Below are positions 43,002 to 49,752 of a stretch of 64,000 nt of DNA, in pieces. Every line of letters starts with the position of its first letter. Position 1 is the first letter of the stretch. Made by a program: the position numbers and the translations under genes. Below the pieces are notes generated by a model that made no database searches, was not told where the DNA came from, and saw only the letters and a list, made by a program, of their open reading frames with translations. The DNA comes from Myroides sp. WP-1 (GTDB taxonomy: Bacteria > Bacteroidota > Bacteroidia > Flavobacteriales > Flavobacteriaceae), in the NCBI RefSeq assembly GCF_014145635.1, contig NZ_JACHTC010000010.1:1-64000 (forward strand). Reading direction: 5' to 3'.

Positions 43002-43733
43002 TTATTTAAAGATCATGATTAATCGATCAGATTCGTTCGGATAAAATTTTCTTAATTTGTAATCGCCAAATACATCAAGTAAGTAAATGTCGTTTTCATT
43101 CATCATCGTTTCAAAATCTTCCAAAGTAAAGGCTTTTACTTTTTCTGTATATGCGTGATCTTCTCCATCAGCATGAAAACGAATATCTTTAATGATATAA
43201 CCGTTTTCTATTTTTCGTTCGATATGAAACTCAACACCTTCAACTGTTTTTACTTCAGTTTCTACTAAATTAGCGCTTACTTTATTTACATTCATAAAGT
43301 CAATCACCGCAAGACCATAGTCAGATAAACTATTGTGCATGGCTTTTAGCGCTTTGATGTTATCTTCTGGATGACTAAAATAGCCAAAACTCGTGAATAA
43401 GTTAAAGATCGCATCGTATTTTTTTTCTAAAGGTTCACGCATATCGTGTACCTCAAAGTGCAGTTTTTCATTTTCAAAAGCCTTAGCTGCTTCAATGCTA
43501 TTTGCAGATAAGTCTGCGCCCACTACATCATAGCCTAAGCTGTTGAGGTAAATGGCGTGACGTCCTTTGCCACAAGCTAAATCTAGCACTTGAGAATCTT
43601 CTGCTAAATTTAAATAGTGTGTAAGGTTATCGATAAAAAGTTGTGCTTCATCATAATCTCTATCCTTATATAAAATGTGATAGTAAGGGGTATCAAACCA
43701 CGATGCGTACCAAGCTTTCTTCTGTTCAGACAT
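43002..43733 (-). CDS. Class I SAM-dependent methyltransferase
   Basis: Protein of 243 residues with motif I 'VLDLACGKGRHAIYLNSLGYDVVGADLS', post-I acid in 'VVGAD', motif II/III 'YDAIFNLFTSFGYF' and 'LSDYGLAVIDFMNV'. The substrate cannot be told; this type often acts on small molecules. It is transcribed from a divergent promoter region shared with the THUMP methyltransferase at 43829, and is followed after 4 bases by the ZIP gene. Confidence 0.9.
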   Translation of the reverse strand: MSEQKKAWYASWFDTPYYHILYKDRDYDEAQLFIDNLTHYLNLAEDSQVLDLACGKGRHAIYLNSLGYDVVGADLSANSIEAAKAFENEKLHFEVHDMREPLEKKYDAIFNLFTSFGYFSHPEDNIKALKAMHNSLSDYGLAVIDFMNVNKVSANLVETEVKTVEGVEFHIERKIENGYIIKDIRFHADGEDHAYTEKVKAFTLEDFETMMNENDIYLLDVFGDYKLRKFYPNESDRLIMIFK

Positions 43734-43762
43734 AGTTTTAAATTAATTCTTTTATTAGCTTG

Positions 43763-43781
43763 CAAATTTACTTTATTTTTG
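43763..43781. promoter_or_regulatory. Back-to-back divergent -7 elements
   Basis: Minus strand TAAATTTG (complement 43763-43770) and plus strand TATTTTTG (43774-43781), separated by 3 bases. They serve the genes at 43733 (minus) and 43829 (plus) with short leaders. Confidence 0.65.
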
Positions 43782-43828
43782 CACATTTGGATAACGAATG
43801 CAATTATTCCTTATAGCAATATAAAAAA

Positions 43829-44989
43829 ATGGAAAATTTTAAAATGGTTGCTAAGACTTTATTCGGTTTGGAAGAGGTTTTGGCAAAAGAACTACAGCTT
43901 TTAGGAGCAACGAAAGTGAAGGAAGGAACTCGTATGGTGAGTTTTGAAGGTGATAAAGGTTTTTTATATAAAGCGAATTTAGCTTTGCGTACTGCATTGA
44001 AAATCTTAGTTCCAATTAAGCAATTTGCTGTGTACAACGAAAGCAACCTGTATAAGGGAATACAAAGTATTGATTGGAGTAAATATTTAGGAGCACATCA
44101 ATCTTTTGTGATTGATTCTACTGTGTTTTCCGATCAGTTTAACAACAGCTTATTTGTCTCTTTAAAAGCGAAAGATGCTATTGTCGATCAGTTTAGAGAT
44201 AAATTTGGCAAACGTCCAAATATTGATAAAGATTTTCCAGATTTACGCATTAACGTTCATATTCAACGTGATATGTGTACAGTTTCATTAGATTCATCAG
44301 GAGCTTCTTTACATCAAAGAGGATATAAAACAGCAACGAATATTGCCCCGATTAACGAGGTATTAGCCGCAGGTATGCTATTATTATCAGGGTGGGACGG
44401 AAGAAGTCACTTTATGGATCCCATGTGCGGATCAGGTACACTTTTAATAGAAGCAGCAATGATTGCTTGTAATATACCTGCAAATATTAATAGAAAAGAG
44501 TTTGCCTTTGAACGTTGGAATGATTGGGATGCAGATTTGTTTGAAGTGATTCAAGGTTCATTATTAAAACGCGTTCGCGAATTTCACTACACCATTCAAG
44601 GATATGACAAAGCACCTTCTGCTGTGATGAAAGCGAAGGATAACGTGCGCAATGCGAACTTAGAAGAATATATTAAAGTAGAAAATCTCAATTTTTTTGA
44701 TACATCAAAAGAAGTAGAGGGTCCTTTACACATGGTATTTAACCCTCCCTATGGCGAGCGTTTAGATATTGATTTAGAGCGTTTCTACCGCGAAATTGGA
44801 GATACCTTAAAACAAGGATACCCAGGAACAGATGCTTGGTTTATTACCGCAAATATTGATGCATTAAAATACGTAGGTTTACGTCCTTCGAGAAAAATTA
44901 AACTTTTTAATGGTAAATTAGAGGCTCGTTTAGCAAAATATGAGCTATACGAAGGAAGTAAAAAAGGAAAATATATGAATCAAAATTAA
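43829..44989 (+). CDS. THUMP-domain class I SAM-dependent RNA methyltransferase (RlmL-type)
   Basis: Protein of 386 residues. An N-terminal THUMP RNA-binding part (about 1-155) precedes the methyltransferase domain with motif I 'FMDPMCGSGTLLIEAAMIA' and the catalytic 'MVFNPPYGERL' (N-P-P-Y) typical of guanosine N2-methyltransferases. The likely target is the 23S rRNA m2G2445 site modified by RlmL in E. coli, by family similarity; the second half of E. coli RlmKL is absent here. It has its own divergent promoter and is followed after 6 bases by a small gene. Confidence 0.93.
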   Translation: MENFKMVAKTLFGLEEVLAKELQLLGATKVKEGTRMVSFEGDKGFLYKANLALRTALKILVPIKQFAVYNESNLYKGIQSIDWSKYLGAHQSFVIDSTVFSDQFNNSLFVSLKAKDAIVDQFRDKFGKRPNIDKDFPDLRINVHIQRDMCTVSLDSSGASLHQRGYKTATNIAPINEVLAAGMLLLSGWDGRSHFMDPMCGSGTLLIEAAMIACNIPANINRKEFAFERWNDWDADLFEVIQGSLLKRVREFHYTIQGYDKAPSAVMKAKDNVRNANLEEYIKVENLNFFDTSKEVEGPLHMVFNPPYGERLDIDLERFYREIGDTLKQGYPGTDAWFITANIDALKYVGLRPSRKIKLFNGKLEARLAKYELYEGSKKGKYMNQN

Positions 44990-44995
44990 AAGACT

Positions 44996-45229
44996 ATGAG
45001 TGCAGGAACTAAAACATTACTGTTTCAATTTGTAAGCTTTGCTGTATTGTTTCTTTTAGTGCGAACAGGTTTGATGTATTTTACCGATTTATCGGGCATC
45101 TGGTTACCTCTTGTCAGTGCTATTGTTGCGACAGTTTTCGCTCCACAATTTAAAGTTTTTAAAACAGATGAAGGAGATAAAATCTGTGTAAAATGGATTT
45201 TTCTAAAAGGCGTAAAAGTCTTGAACTAA
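44996..45229 (+). CDS. Small membrane protein of unknown function
   Basis: Protein of 77 residues with two hydrophobic segments ('LLFQFVSFAVLFLLVRTGLMYF' and 'GIWLPLVSAIVATVFAPQF') and a basic C-terminus ending 'IFLKGVKVLN'. It starts 6 bases after the RNA methyltransferase stop, so it is co-transcribed. I do not recognise the family; orientation and function cannot be given. Confidence 0.75.
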   Translation: MSAGTKTLLFQFVSFAVLFLLVRTGLMYFTDLSGIWLPLVSAIVATVFAPQFKVFKTDEGDKICVKWIFLKGVKVLN

Positions 45230-45231
45230 TA

Positions 45232-45261
45232 AAAAAAGGAAGCGAATAGCTTCCTTTTTTT
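45232..45261 (+). terminator. Intrinsic terminator after the small membrane protein
   Basis: GGAAGC (45238-45243), loop of 5, GCTTCC (45249-45254), with an A-tract before and a T-tract after. Confidence 0.9.
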
Positions 45262-45269
45262 ATTAGAAT

Positions 45270-45574
45270 CTCACCACCTCACCATCTATCTCACCGAGTT
45301 TATATTTGTTTTGGTGTTCGATGAATCTACACTACGTTTCGATTTTCACTGCGTTCCGATTTCACCATCTATCTCACCGAGTTTATATTTGTTTTGGTGT
45401 TCGATGAATATATCTCACTTATTTTATATTTGTTTTGGTGTTCGATGAATATATCTCACTTATTTTATATTTGTTTTGGTGTTCGATGAATCTACACTAC
45501 GTTTCGATTTTCACTACGTTTCGATTTTCACTACGTTTCGATTTTCACTGCGTTCCGATTTCACCACCTCACCA
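45270..45574 (+). repeat. Mosaic tandem repeat block, reverse complement of the 36.9 kb modules
   Basis: The core TTTGTTTTGGTGTTCGATGA recurs in copies starting with TATA at 45301, 45384, 45425 and 45466 (the last three 41 nt apart). Runs of the 17-nt unit TACGTTTCGATTTTCAC follow the first and last copies. Exact TCACCACCTCA 11-mers border the block at 45271 and 45561. The same core and 17-nt unit occur at 36.9-37.3 kb in the opposite orientation. Confidence 0.95.
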
Positions 45575-45640
45575 CAAACAATACCCCCCCTGTTAAAACC
45601 CTTCTTAACATAAGTAAAGTATTAGCTCGTTAGTCTTTTT

Positions 45641-45648
45641 TACTTTTG
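45641..45648 (+). promoter_or_regulatory. Bacteroidota -7 element (TACTTTTG)
   Basis: Exact TAnnTTTG match 20 bases before the ATG at 45669, about 70 bases after the end of the repeat block. Confidence 0.65.
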
Positions 45649-45668
45649 TGCTAAGAAAATAAGAAAAA

Positions 45669-46091
45669 ATGATACGATTATTTGTAGCTACAGACAGTAA
45701 AGAAGTAGTAGAGCTTTGGTATGAAGCTTCTGTTCTTGCACATGATTTTATTGCACCAGAGTATTGGCAAGAAAAAAAGGAAGATATGGCGCAAATTTAT
45801 ATTCCTAATAGTGAAACTTATGTGTATGAAAAAGAAAAACATATACTGGGTTTTGTATCTTTGATAGGGAATTATATCGCAGCAATATTTGTTGCCCCAA
45901 ATCAACAAGGAAAGGGAATCGGAAAAGAGTTGATGCAGTTTGTCAAGCAAAAAAAATCAACGTTAGAATTGGGAGTTTATGCAAAAAACACCAATTCGAT
46001 TGCCTTTTACAAGAAACAAGGTTTTGTTGTAGTCGAAGAAAAGTTAGATGAACCAACAGGGGAGCGAGAAGTTGTGATGGAATATAAATAG
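45669..46091 (+). CDS. GNAT family N-acetyltransferase (YjaB-like)
   Basis: Protein of 140 residues of the GNAT superfamily. 'ILGFVSLIGNYIAAIFVAPNQQGKGIGKELMQFVK' contains the acetyl-CoA loop QQGKGIGKE, and 'LELGVYAKNTNSIAFYKKQGFVVVEEK' is the typical C-terminal half. The substrate is unknown. The gene starts 20 bases after its promoter element and ends one base before the next gene, a Crp/Fnr-type regulator, so the two are one operon. Confidence 0.92.
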   Translation: MIRLFVATDSKEVVELWYEASVLAHDFIAPEYWQEKKEDMAQIYIPNSETYVYEKEKHILGFVSLIGNYIAAIFVAPNQQGKGIGKELMQFVKQKKSTLELGVYAKNTNSIAFYKKQGFVVVEEKLDEPTGEREVVMEYK

Positions 46092-46092
46092 A

Positions 46093-46662
46093 ATGTTGAC
46101 TTTTAATAGAACCGATTTACCATTAGAGGAAGTATTAAGCGAAAGTAGTGTTGCATTAATTGAGCAAACACTTACTCCGATTGTATGGCCAAAAGGACAT
46201 CGGCTATTAGAAGACAGAGCGGGTATTAAGTATGCCTATCTTATAAAAAAGGGAATTGTTCGCGTTTTTGTTACAAGAGAAGACAAAGAAATTACCTTTG
46301 AGTTTGCGCGTGAAAAAGATATTTTAAGTGCTTCATTGGGTTATTTTTACCAATCGATCAGTTATGAGCGTTTTGAATTGTTAGAAGATACTATTCTTTA
46401 TCAAATCGATTTAGAAGCGATGAAGAAACTTTTTCAAGAATCTTTGGAGATATGTAATTGGGCAAGGCAAATCACAGAACTTAACGCTATCAAAACACAA
46501 AAACAACTCATTGATGTTTTGGTATTAACACCCGAAGATCGATACCTGCATTTAATGGAACACGATAAAGCATTATTTCAACGCGTTCCATTGAAGCAAA
46601 TTGCTTCTTTTATCGGTATATCGCCGATTTCATTGAGCAGAATTAGAGCGAGAATAAAATAG
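46093..46662 (+). CDS. Crp/Fnr family transcriptional regulator
   Basis: Protein of 189 residues. The N-terminal cyclic-nucleotide-binding-like barrel ('GHRLLEDRAGIKYAYLIKKGIVRVF') and the dimer helix are followed by a C-terminal HTH 'VPLKQIASFIGISPISLSRIRARI'. No iron-sulfur cysteine cluster is seen, so it is not a classical Fnr. The signal is unknown. One base separates it from the GNAT, which it might control or share a role with; that is inference. Terminator shared with the convergent sirtuin gene. Confidence 0.9.
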   Translation: MLTFNRTDLPLEEVLSESSVALIEQTLTPIVWPKGHRLLEDRAGIKYAYLIKKGIVRVFVTREDKEITFEFAREKDILSASLGYFYQSISYERFELLEDTILYQIDLEAMKKLFQESLEICNWARQITELNAIKTQKQLIDVLVLTPEDRYLHLMEHDKALFQRVPLKQIASFIGISPISLSRIRARIK

Positions 46663-46690
46663 AAAAGCGGTTTTACACCGCTTTTTTTAT
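46663..46690 (+). terminator. Intrinsic terminator shared by convergent genes
   Basis: AAAAGCGG (46663-46670) pairs with CCGCTTTT (46678-46685), followed by T's; on the minus strand the A-tract becomes the T-tract for the sirtuin gene. Confidence 0.9.
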
Positions 46691-47388
46691 ATTATCTGAC
46701 TGAATTCGATTAGTGTTTCTTGGATTTGTGCCATTCCTACAGAGGCTTTTTCTGCAATGACTTCTATTTTTCTGTGAAAGTGTTTTGTAGAAGCAGGATG
46801 AAGGTCAATATAATAAACCAAAGCTTCGGGTTTTGCAAAATCTAACAAAGATGCTGCGGGATATACCTGTAAGGATGTGCCAATAATTAGCACAATATCC
46901 GCTTCTTCTACATAGGGTATAGCGCGTTCTAGTTCGGGTACCATCTCGCCAAACCAAACAATGTGAGGACGTAAACTATGGCCGTGCTCATTGCGATCTA
47001 AATCTGTTAAATCTGTTGTCCATGGATAGACTAGCTGTTCATTTACTTCACTGCGTACTTTTAATAACTCGCCGTGTAAGTGAAGAACATCTTTACTTCC
47101 AGCGCGTTCATGTAAATCATCTACATTTTGTGTGATGACCGTTGTTTTAAAATGCTGTTGTAAATCCGCTATTGCAAAATGTGCTGCATTGGGCTCACAA
47201 GTCAGCAATTGACGTCGTCTATCGTTGTAAAACTTTAAAACTACATGTTTGTTTTTGGCCCAACCAAGGGGCGAAGCCACTTCCATAATATCGTGTCCTT
47301 CCCATAGACCATCAGCATCTCGAAAGGTTTTTATACCACTCTCTGCACTCATTCCCGCTCCTGAAAGTACAACCAAACGTTTTTCCAT
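46687..47388 (-). CDS. Sirtuin NAD-dependent deacylase without zinc cysteines
   Basis: Protein of 233 residues of the Sir2 family. The NAD-binding 'VVLSGAGMSAESGIKTFRDADGLW', 'TQNVDDLHERAGSKDVLHLHGE' with catalytic H105, and 'IGTSLQVYPAASLL' are intact. 'FYNDRRR' carries the Y-x-x-R pair of class III desuccinylase-type sirtuins. The four cysteines that hold zinc in CobB are missing: the whole protein has one cysteine (C64), and the HGE segment continues 'LLKVRSEVN'. I recall zinc-less sirtuins in Bacteroidota, so this looks like a genuine lineage feature rather than decay. The gene is convergent with Crp/Fnr and divergent from trmH. Confidence 0.9.
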   Translation of the reverse strand: MEKRLVVLSGAGMSAESGIKTFRDADGLWEGHDIMEVASPLGWAKNKHVVLKFYNDRRRQLLTCEPNAAHFAIADLQQHFKTTVITQNVDDLHERAGSKDVLHLHGELLKVRSEVNEQLVYPWTTDLTDLDRNEHGHSLRPHIVWFGEMVPELERAIPYVEEADIVLIIGTSLQVYPAASLLDFAKPEALVYYIDLHPASTKHFHRKIEVIAEKASVGMAQIQETLIEFSQII

Positions 47389-47396
47389 AATATTGT

Positions 47397-47404
47397 TACC
47401 TTTG
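47397..47404 (+). promoter_or_regulatory. Bacteroidota -7 element (TACCTTTG)
   Basis: Exact TAnnTTTG match 26 bases before the ATG at 47431; supports that ATG over the TTG at 47410. Confidence 0.6.
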
Positions 47405-47430
47405 CATTTTTGAATAAAACTAAAGATATA

Positions 47431-48105
47431 ATGAATATTTCAAACAAGCTATTTCAAGATAAAGAATACTTAGCTTATTTAGAAACTTTTTTAACTGAGA
47501 ATCGAGTAGAGCGATTTAAAGAAGTTTTAGCAAACCGAACAGAACACATTACAGTTGTGGCAGAAGATGTATATCAATTGCATAATACAAGTGCCGTTAT
47601 GCGTAGTTGTGAAGTATTTGGTGTACAAGGGTTACATGTAATTGAGCAAAAGTTTGGTAAGCGCATTGATAAGCAAATTGCCCTTGGAGCAGAAAAATGG
47701 GTGGATATTCACCGTTATAATTCCGTACAAGGATGTATCGATGCAATTAAAGCTAAAGGATATAAAATTGTCGCAACAACCCCACACGGAACAGCTCAGA
47801 GTTTAGATAAATTTGATTTATCCGAACCTGTTGCTATTTTCTTCGGTACAGAGAAATCGGGGTTATCACCTGAAATTATTGAACAAGCAGATGATTTTAT
47901 CACTATTCCAATGGTTGGATTCACAGAAAGTTTGAACATTTCAGTTTCTGCAGCAATCATCATTCAAAGTTTGACAACTCGATTAAGAGAATCGGCTGTT
48001 CAATGGCAATTATCAGAAGCAGCATTGTTGGCAAAACGCATCGATTGGGCAAGAAAATCAATCAAAGATATTGATTTTGTTACCGAGCGATTTTTGAATG
48101 GGTAA
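47431..48105 (+). CDS. trmH: TrmH/SpoU family RNA 2'-O-methyltransferase
   Basis: Protein of 224 residues of the SPOUT superfamily. 'VYQLHNTSAVMRSCEVFGVQGLHVIEQ' and the trefoil knot motifs 'VAIFFGTEKSGLSPEIIEQAD' and 'IPMVGFTESLNISVSAAIIIQSL' are typical. The closest role is tRNA guanosine-18 2'-O-methylation by TrmH, judged by overall layout; rRNA methylation is not excluded. I chose the ATG at 47431, 26 bases after the promoter element; an in-frame TTG at 47410 is unlikely. A long hairpin and repeat array follow. Confidence 0.9.
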   Translation: MNISNKLFQDKEYLAYLETFLTENRVERFKEVLANRTEHITVVAEDVYQLHNTSAVMRSCEVFGVQGLHVIEQKFGKRIDKQIALGAEKWVDIHRYNSVQGCIDAIKAKGYKIVATTPHGTAQSLDKFDLSEPVAIFFGTEKSGLSPEIIEQADDFITIPMVGFTESLNISVSAAIIIQSLTTRLRESAVQWQLSEAALLAKRIDWARKSIKDIDFVTERFLNG

Positions 48106-48158
48106 TGATTTATAGTTGACGGTTGACAGTTTACAGTTTGAGTCGAAAAAACGTATAA

Positions 48159-48213
48159 AACTATATACAAAAAGGGTTCAGTTTAAAAAACTGAACCCTT
48201 TTTGTATATAGTT
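48159..48213 (+). terminator. 25-bp perfect inverted repeat, bidirectional terminator
   Basis: Arms 48159-48183 and 48189-48213 pair perfectly over 25 bases with a 5-nt loop; the stem centre contains AAGGGTTC with flanking A- and T-runs. It lies between the convergent trmH and terC genes and is much longer than the usual 8-12 bp stems here. Confidence 0.9.
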
Positions 48214-48215
48214 CT

Positions 48216-48325
48216 TCTCAACGACTCATCATCTCATCATCTCATCATCTCAACGACTCAAAAACTCACCACCTCATCATCTCAACGACTCACCATCTCA
48301 ACGACTCATCATCTCACCACCTCAC
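48216..48325 (+). repeat. Low-complexity CTCATC/CTCAACGA array
   Basis: Irregular tandem words CTCATCAT, CTCAACGA, CTCACCA fill the gap up to the terC stop. Two exact TCACCACCTCA 11-mers (48266-48276 and 48314-48324) match those at 33.97 and 45.3 kb. Confidence 0.85.
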
Positions 48326-49113
48326 TATTTCGATTTTTTTCGAATTCTCATATTGATAAACTCAACAACTAGTGAAAAAGCGATGGCAAAGTAGAGATAG
48401 CCTTTAGGTACAGCACCAACATCTTGTCCGGCTAATTTAGCGTCAGATAAGTGCATACTTTCTGTTGTTAGCATAAAACCGATAAGAATTAAGAAGGATA
48501 ATGCCAAGATTTGAATAGAAGGATTGTTGTTAACGAAAGTTCCCACAGGCACAGCAAAAATCATCATGACAGCAACAGAAACAATTACTGCAGCAATCAT
48601 GATATATAAGGCTCCTGCAATTCCATTGGTCATACCTACCGCTGTTAGAATACTATCAACAGAGAAAATTAAGTCGATCAACAGAATTTGAACAAGGATA
48701 TTTCCAAAAGATTTTGTGGCAATTTGCTTGGCATTTGGTGTTGCACTAACATCTTCGGCAACCTGTACATGAGCAACTTTTTCATGTATTTCTTTGGTAG
48801 ATTTGTAGATCAAAAAGATCCCTCCTGCCAATAGAATTAGTGCCTGTCCATTAAAATTAGCACTAAACCATCCCCAATCTACGGAAAAGAGAGTGGCTTT
48901 CATTTTGATTAACCACGTGATGGCAAATAGTAAGCCTATTCGCATGAACATGGCTAAAAACAAACCAATTCGAGTGGCTTTTTTTCTTTTTTCTTCAGGG
49001 AGCTTGCCCGTTACGATTGAAATGAAAATGACATTGTCAATTCCCAAAACAATTTCTAAGAAGGTTAGGGTAATAAACGCAACAATTGCGTCAGCAGTTA
49101 AAAAAACTTCCAT
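48325..49113 (-). CDS. TerC family membrane protein
   Basis: Membrane protein of 262 residues of the TerC/Alx family, which has been linked to metal (manganese) export and tellurite resistance. It has about seven membrane segments; the conserved 'LEIVLGIDNVIFISIVTGKLP' and 'LLIDLIFSVDSILTAVGMTNG' with intramembrane aspartates are the family's signature. It is the last gene of a four-gene minus-strand unit with murQ. The convergent trmH lies across the hairpin and repeat array. Confidence 0.92.
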   Translation of the reverse strand: MEVFLTADAIVAFITLTFLEIVLGIDNVIFISIVTGKLPEEKRKKATRIGLFLAMFMRIGLLFAITWLIKMKATLFSVDWGWFSANFNGQALILLAGGIFLIYKSTKEIHEKVAHVQVAEDVSATPNAKQIATKSFGNILVQILLIDLIFSVDSILTAVGMTNGIAGALYIMIAAVIVSVAVMMIFAVPVGTFVNNNPSIQILALSFLILIGFMLTTESMHLSDAKLAGQDVGAVPKGYLYFAIAFSLVVEFINMRIRKKSK

Positions 49114-49125
49114 ATAGAGATAGGA

Positions 49126-49509
49126 TTATAGTTCTCCAATTTTTTTGAGATTTCCGCGTTCTTTTCGCGCATCACCAACTAATCCATACTCAAAAACGCA
49201 ACTATCACCATCTGTAGTGATAATTTTAATACCTACTGCTTTTTTCTCCGCCATGTTTTTTGGGTGCTTTTTTTGCAAAACAAATTCGCAATCGTTGATC
49301 CATCGGATGCTTGAAGTGTCTATTTTGCCTTCAAATTCTTCTATTTCATACTCGGCTGTGCGGGTAAATGTAGATTTTTTTTCAACACCGTCGATTTCAG
49401 TGACAAATTCAAATTTCCCTGTGCGGAAGTTAGCGCAATTGCGTTCTTGTTGATAACAAGAGGCAAATAAAGCCAAGCAGGGCAAAAGATAGCATAGTTT
49501 AGTTTTCAT
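49126..49509 (-). CDS. Small hypothetical lipoprotein
   Basis: Protein of 127 residues; I use the ATG at 49509, where the signal peptide begins, rather than the more upstream in-frame start. The lipobox 'FASC' puts lipidation at C18. The mature part 'RNCANFRTGKFEFVTEIDGVEKKSTFTRTAEYEIEEFEGKIDTSSIRWINDCEFVLQKKHP' is beta-rich. I recall similar flavobacterial proteins being carried in databases under an inherited topoisomerase name that does not fit. Co-transcribed with its neighbours on both sides. Confidence 0.85.
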   Translation of the reverse strand: MKTKLCYLLPCLALFASCYQQERNCANFRTGKFEFVTEIDGVEKKSTFTRTAEYEIEEFEGKIDTSSIRWINDCEFVLQKKHPKNMAEKKAVGIKIITTDGDSCVFEYGLVGDARKERGNLKKIGEL

Positions 49510-49516
49510 AGAATGA

Positions 49517-49747
49517 TTATTTCCCAAATAATGATTTCATAATTGTATTAATACCCTTGTAGAGTAAAAACATGGATGACAAACAAATGATGCATCCCAA
49601 TCCAAAGACAGGAATAAAAAACGGATTACTTTGGTTTTTTAACGAGCTGTGGATGACAATTGGACCAAGAAACAATAAAGGTAGTGTAATAGCAAGATAT
49701 TTAACTCCTTTTTGTAATACTCTTCGATTTGTGCCTTGAGGTTCCAT
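49517..49747 (-). CDS. DUF6095 family small membrane protein
   Basis: Protein of 76 residues with two membrane segments ('LAITLPLLFLGPIVIHSS' and 'FIPVFGLGCIICLSSMFLLYKG') and a short basic N-terminus. The pattern matches what I remember as DUF6095 in flavobacteria. It lies between murQ (5 bases upstream) and a lipoprotein gene (7 bases downstream), so it is in the same operon. Function unknown. Confidence 0.8.
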   Translation of the reverse strand: MEPQGTNRRVLQKGVKYLAITLPLLFLGPIVIHSSLKNQSNPFFIPVFGLGCIICLSSMFLLYKGINTIMKSLFGK

Positions 49748-49752
49748 AATGT

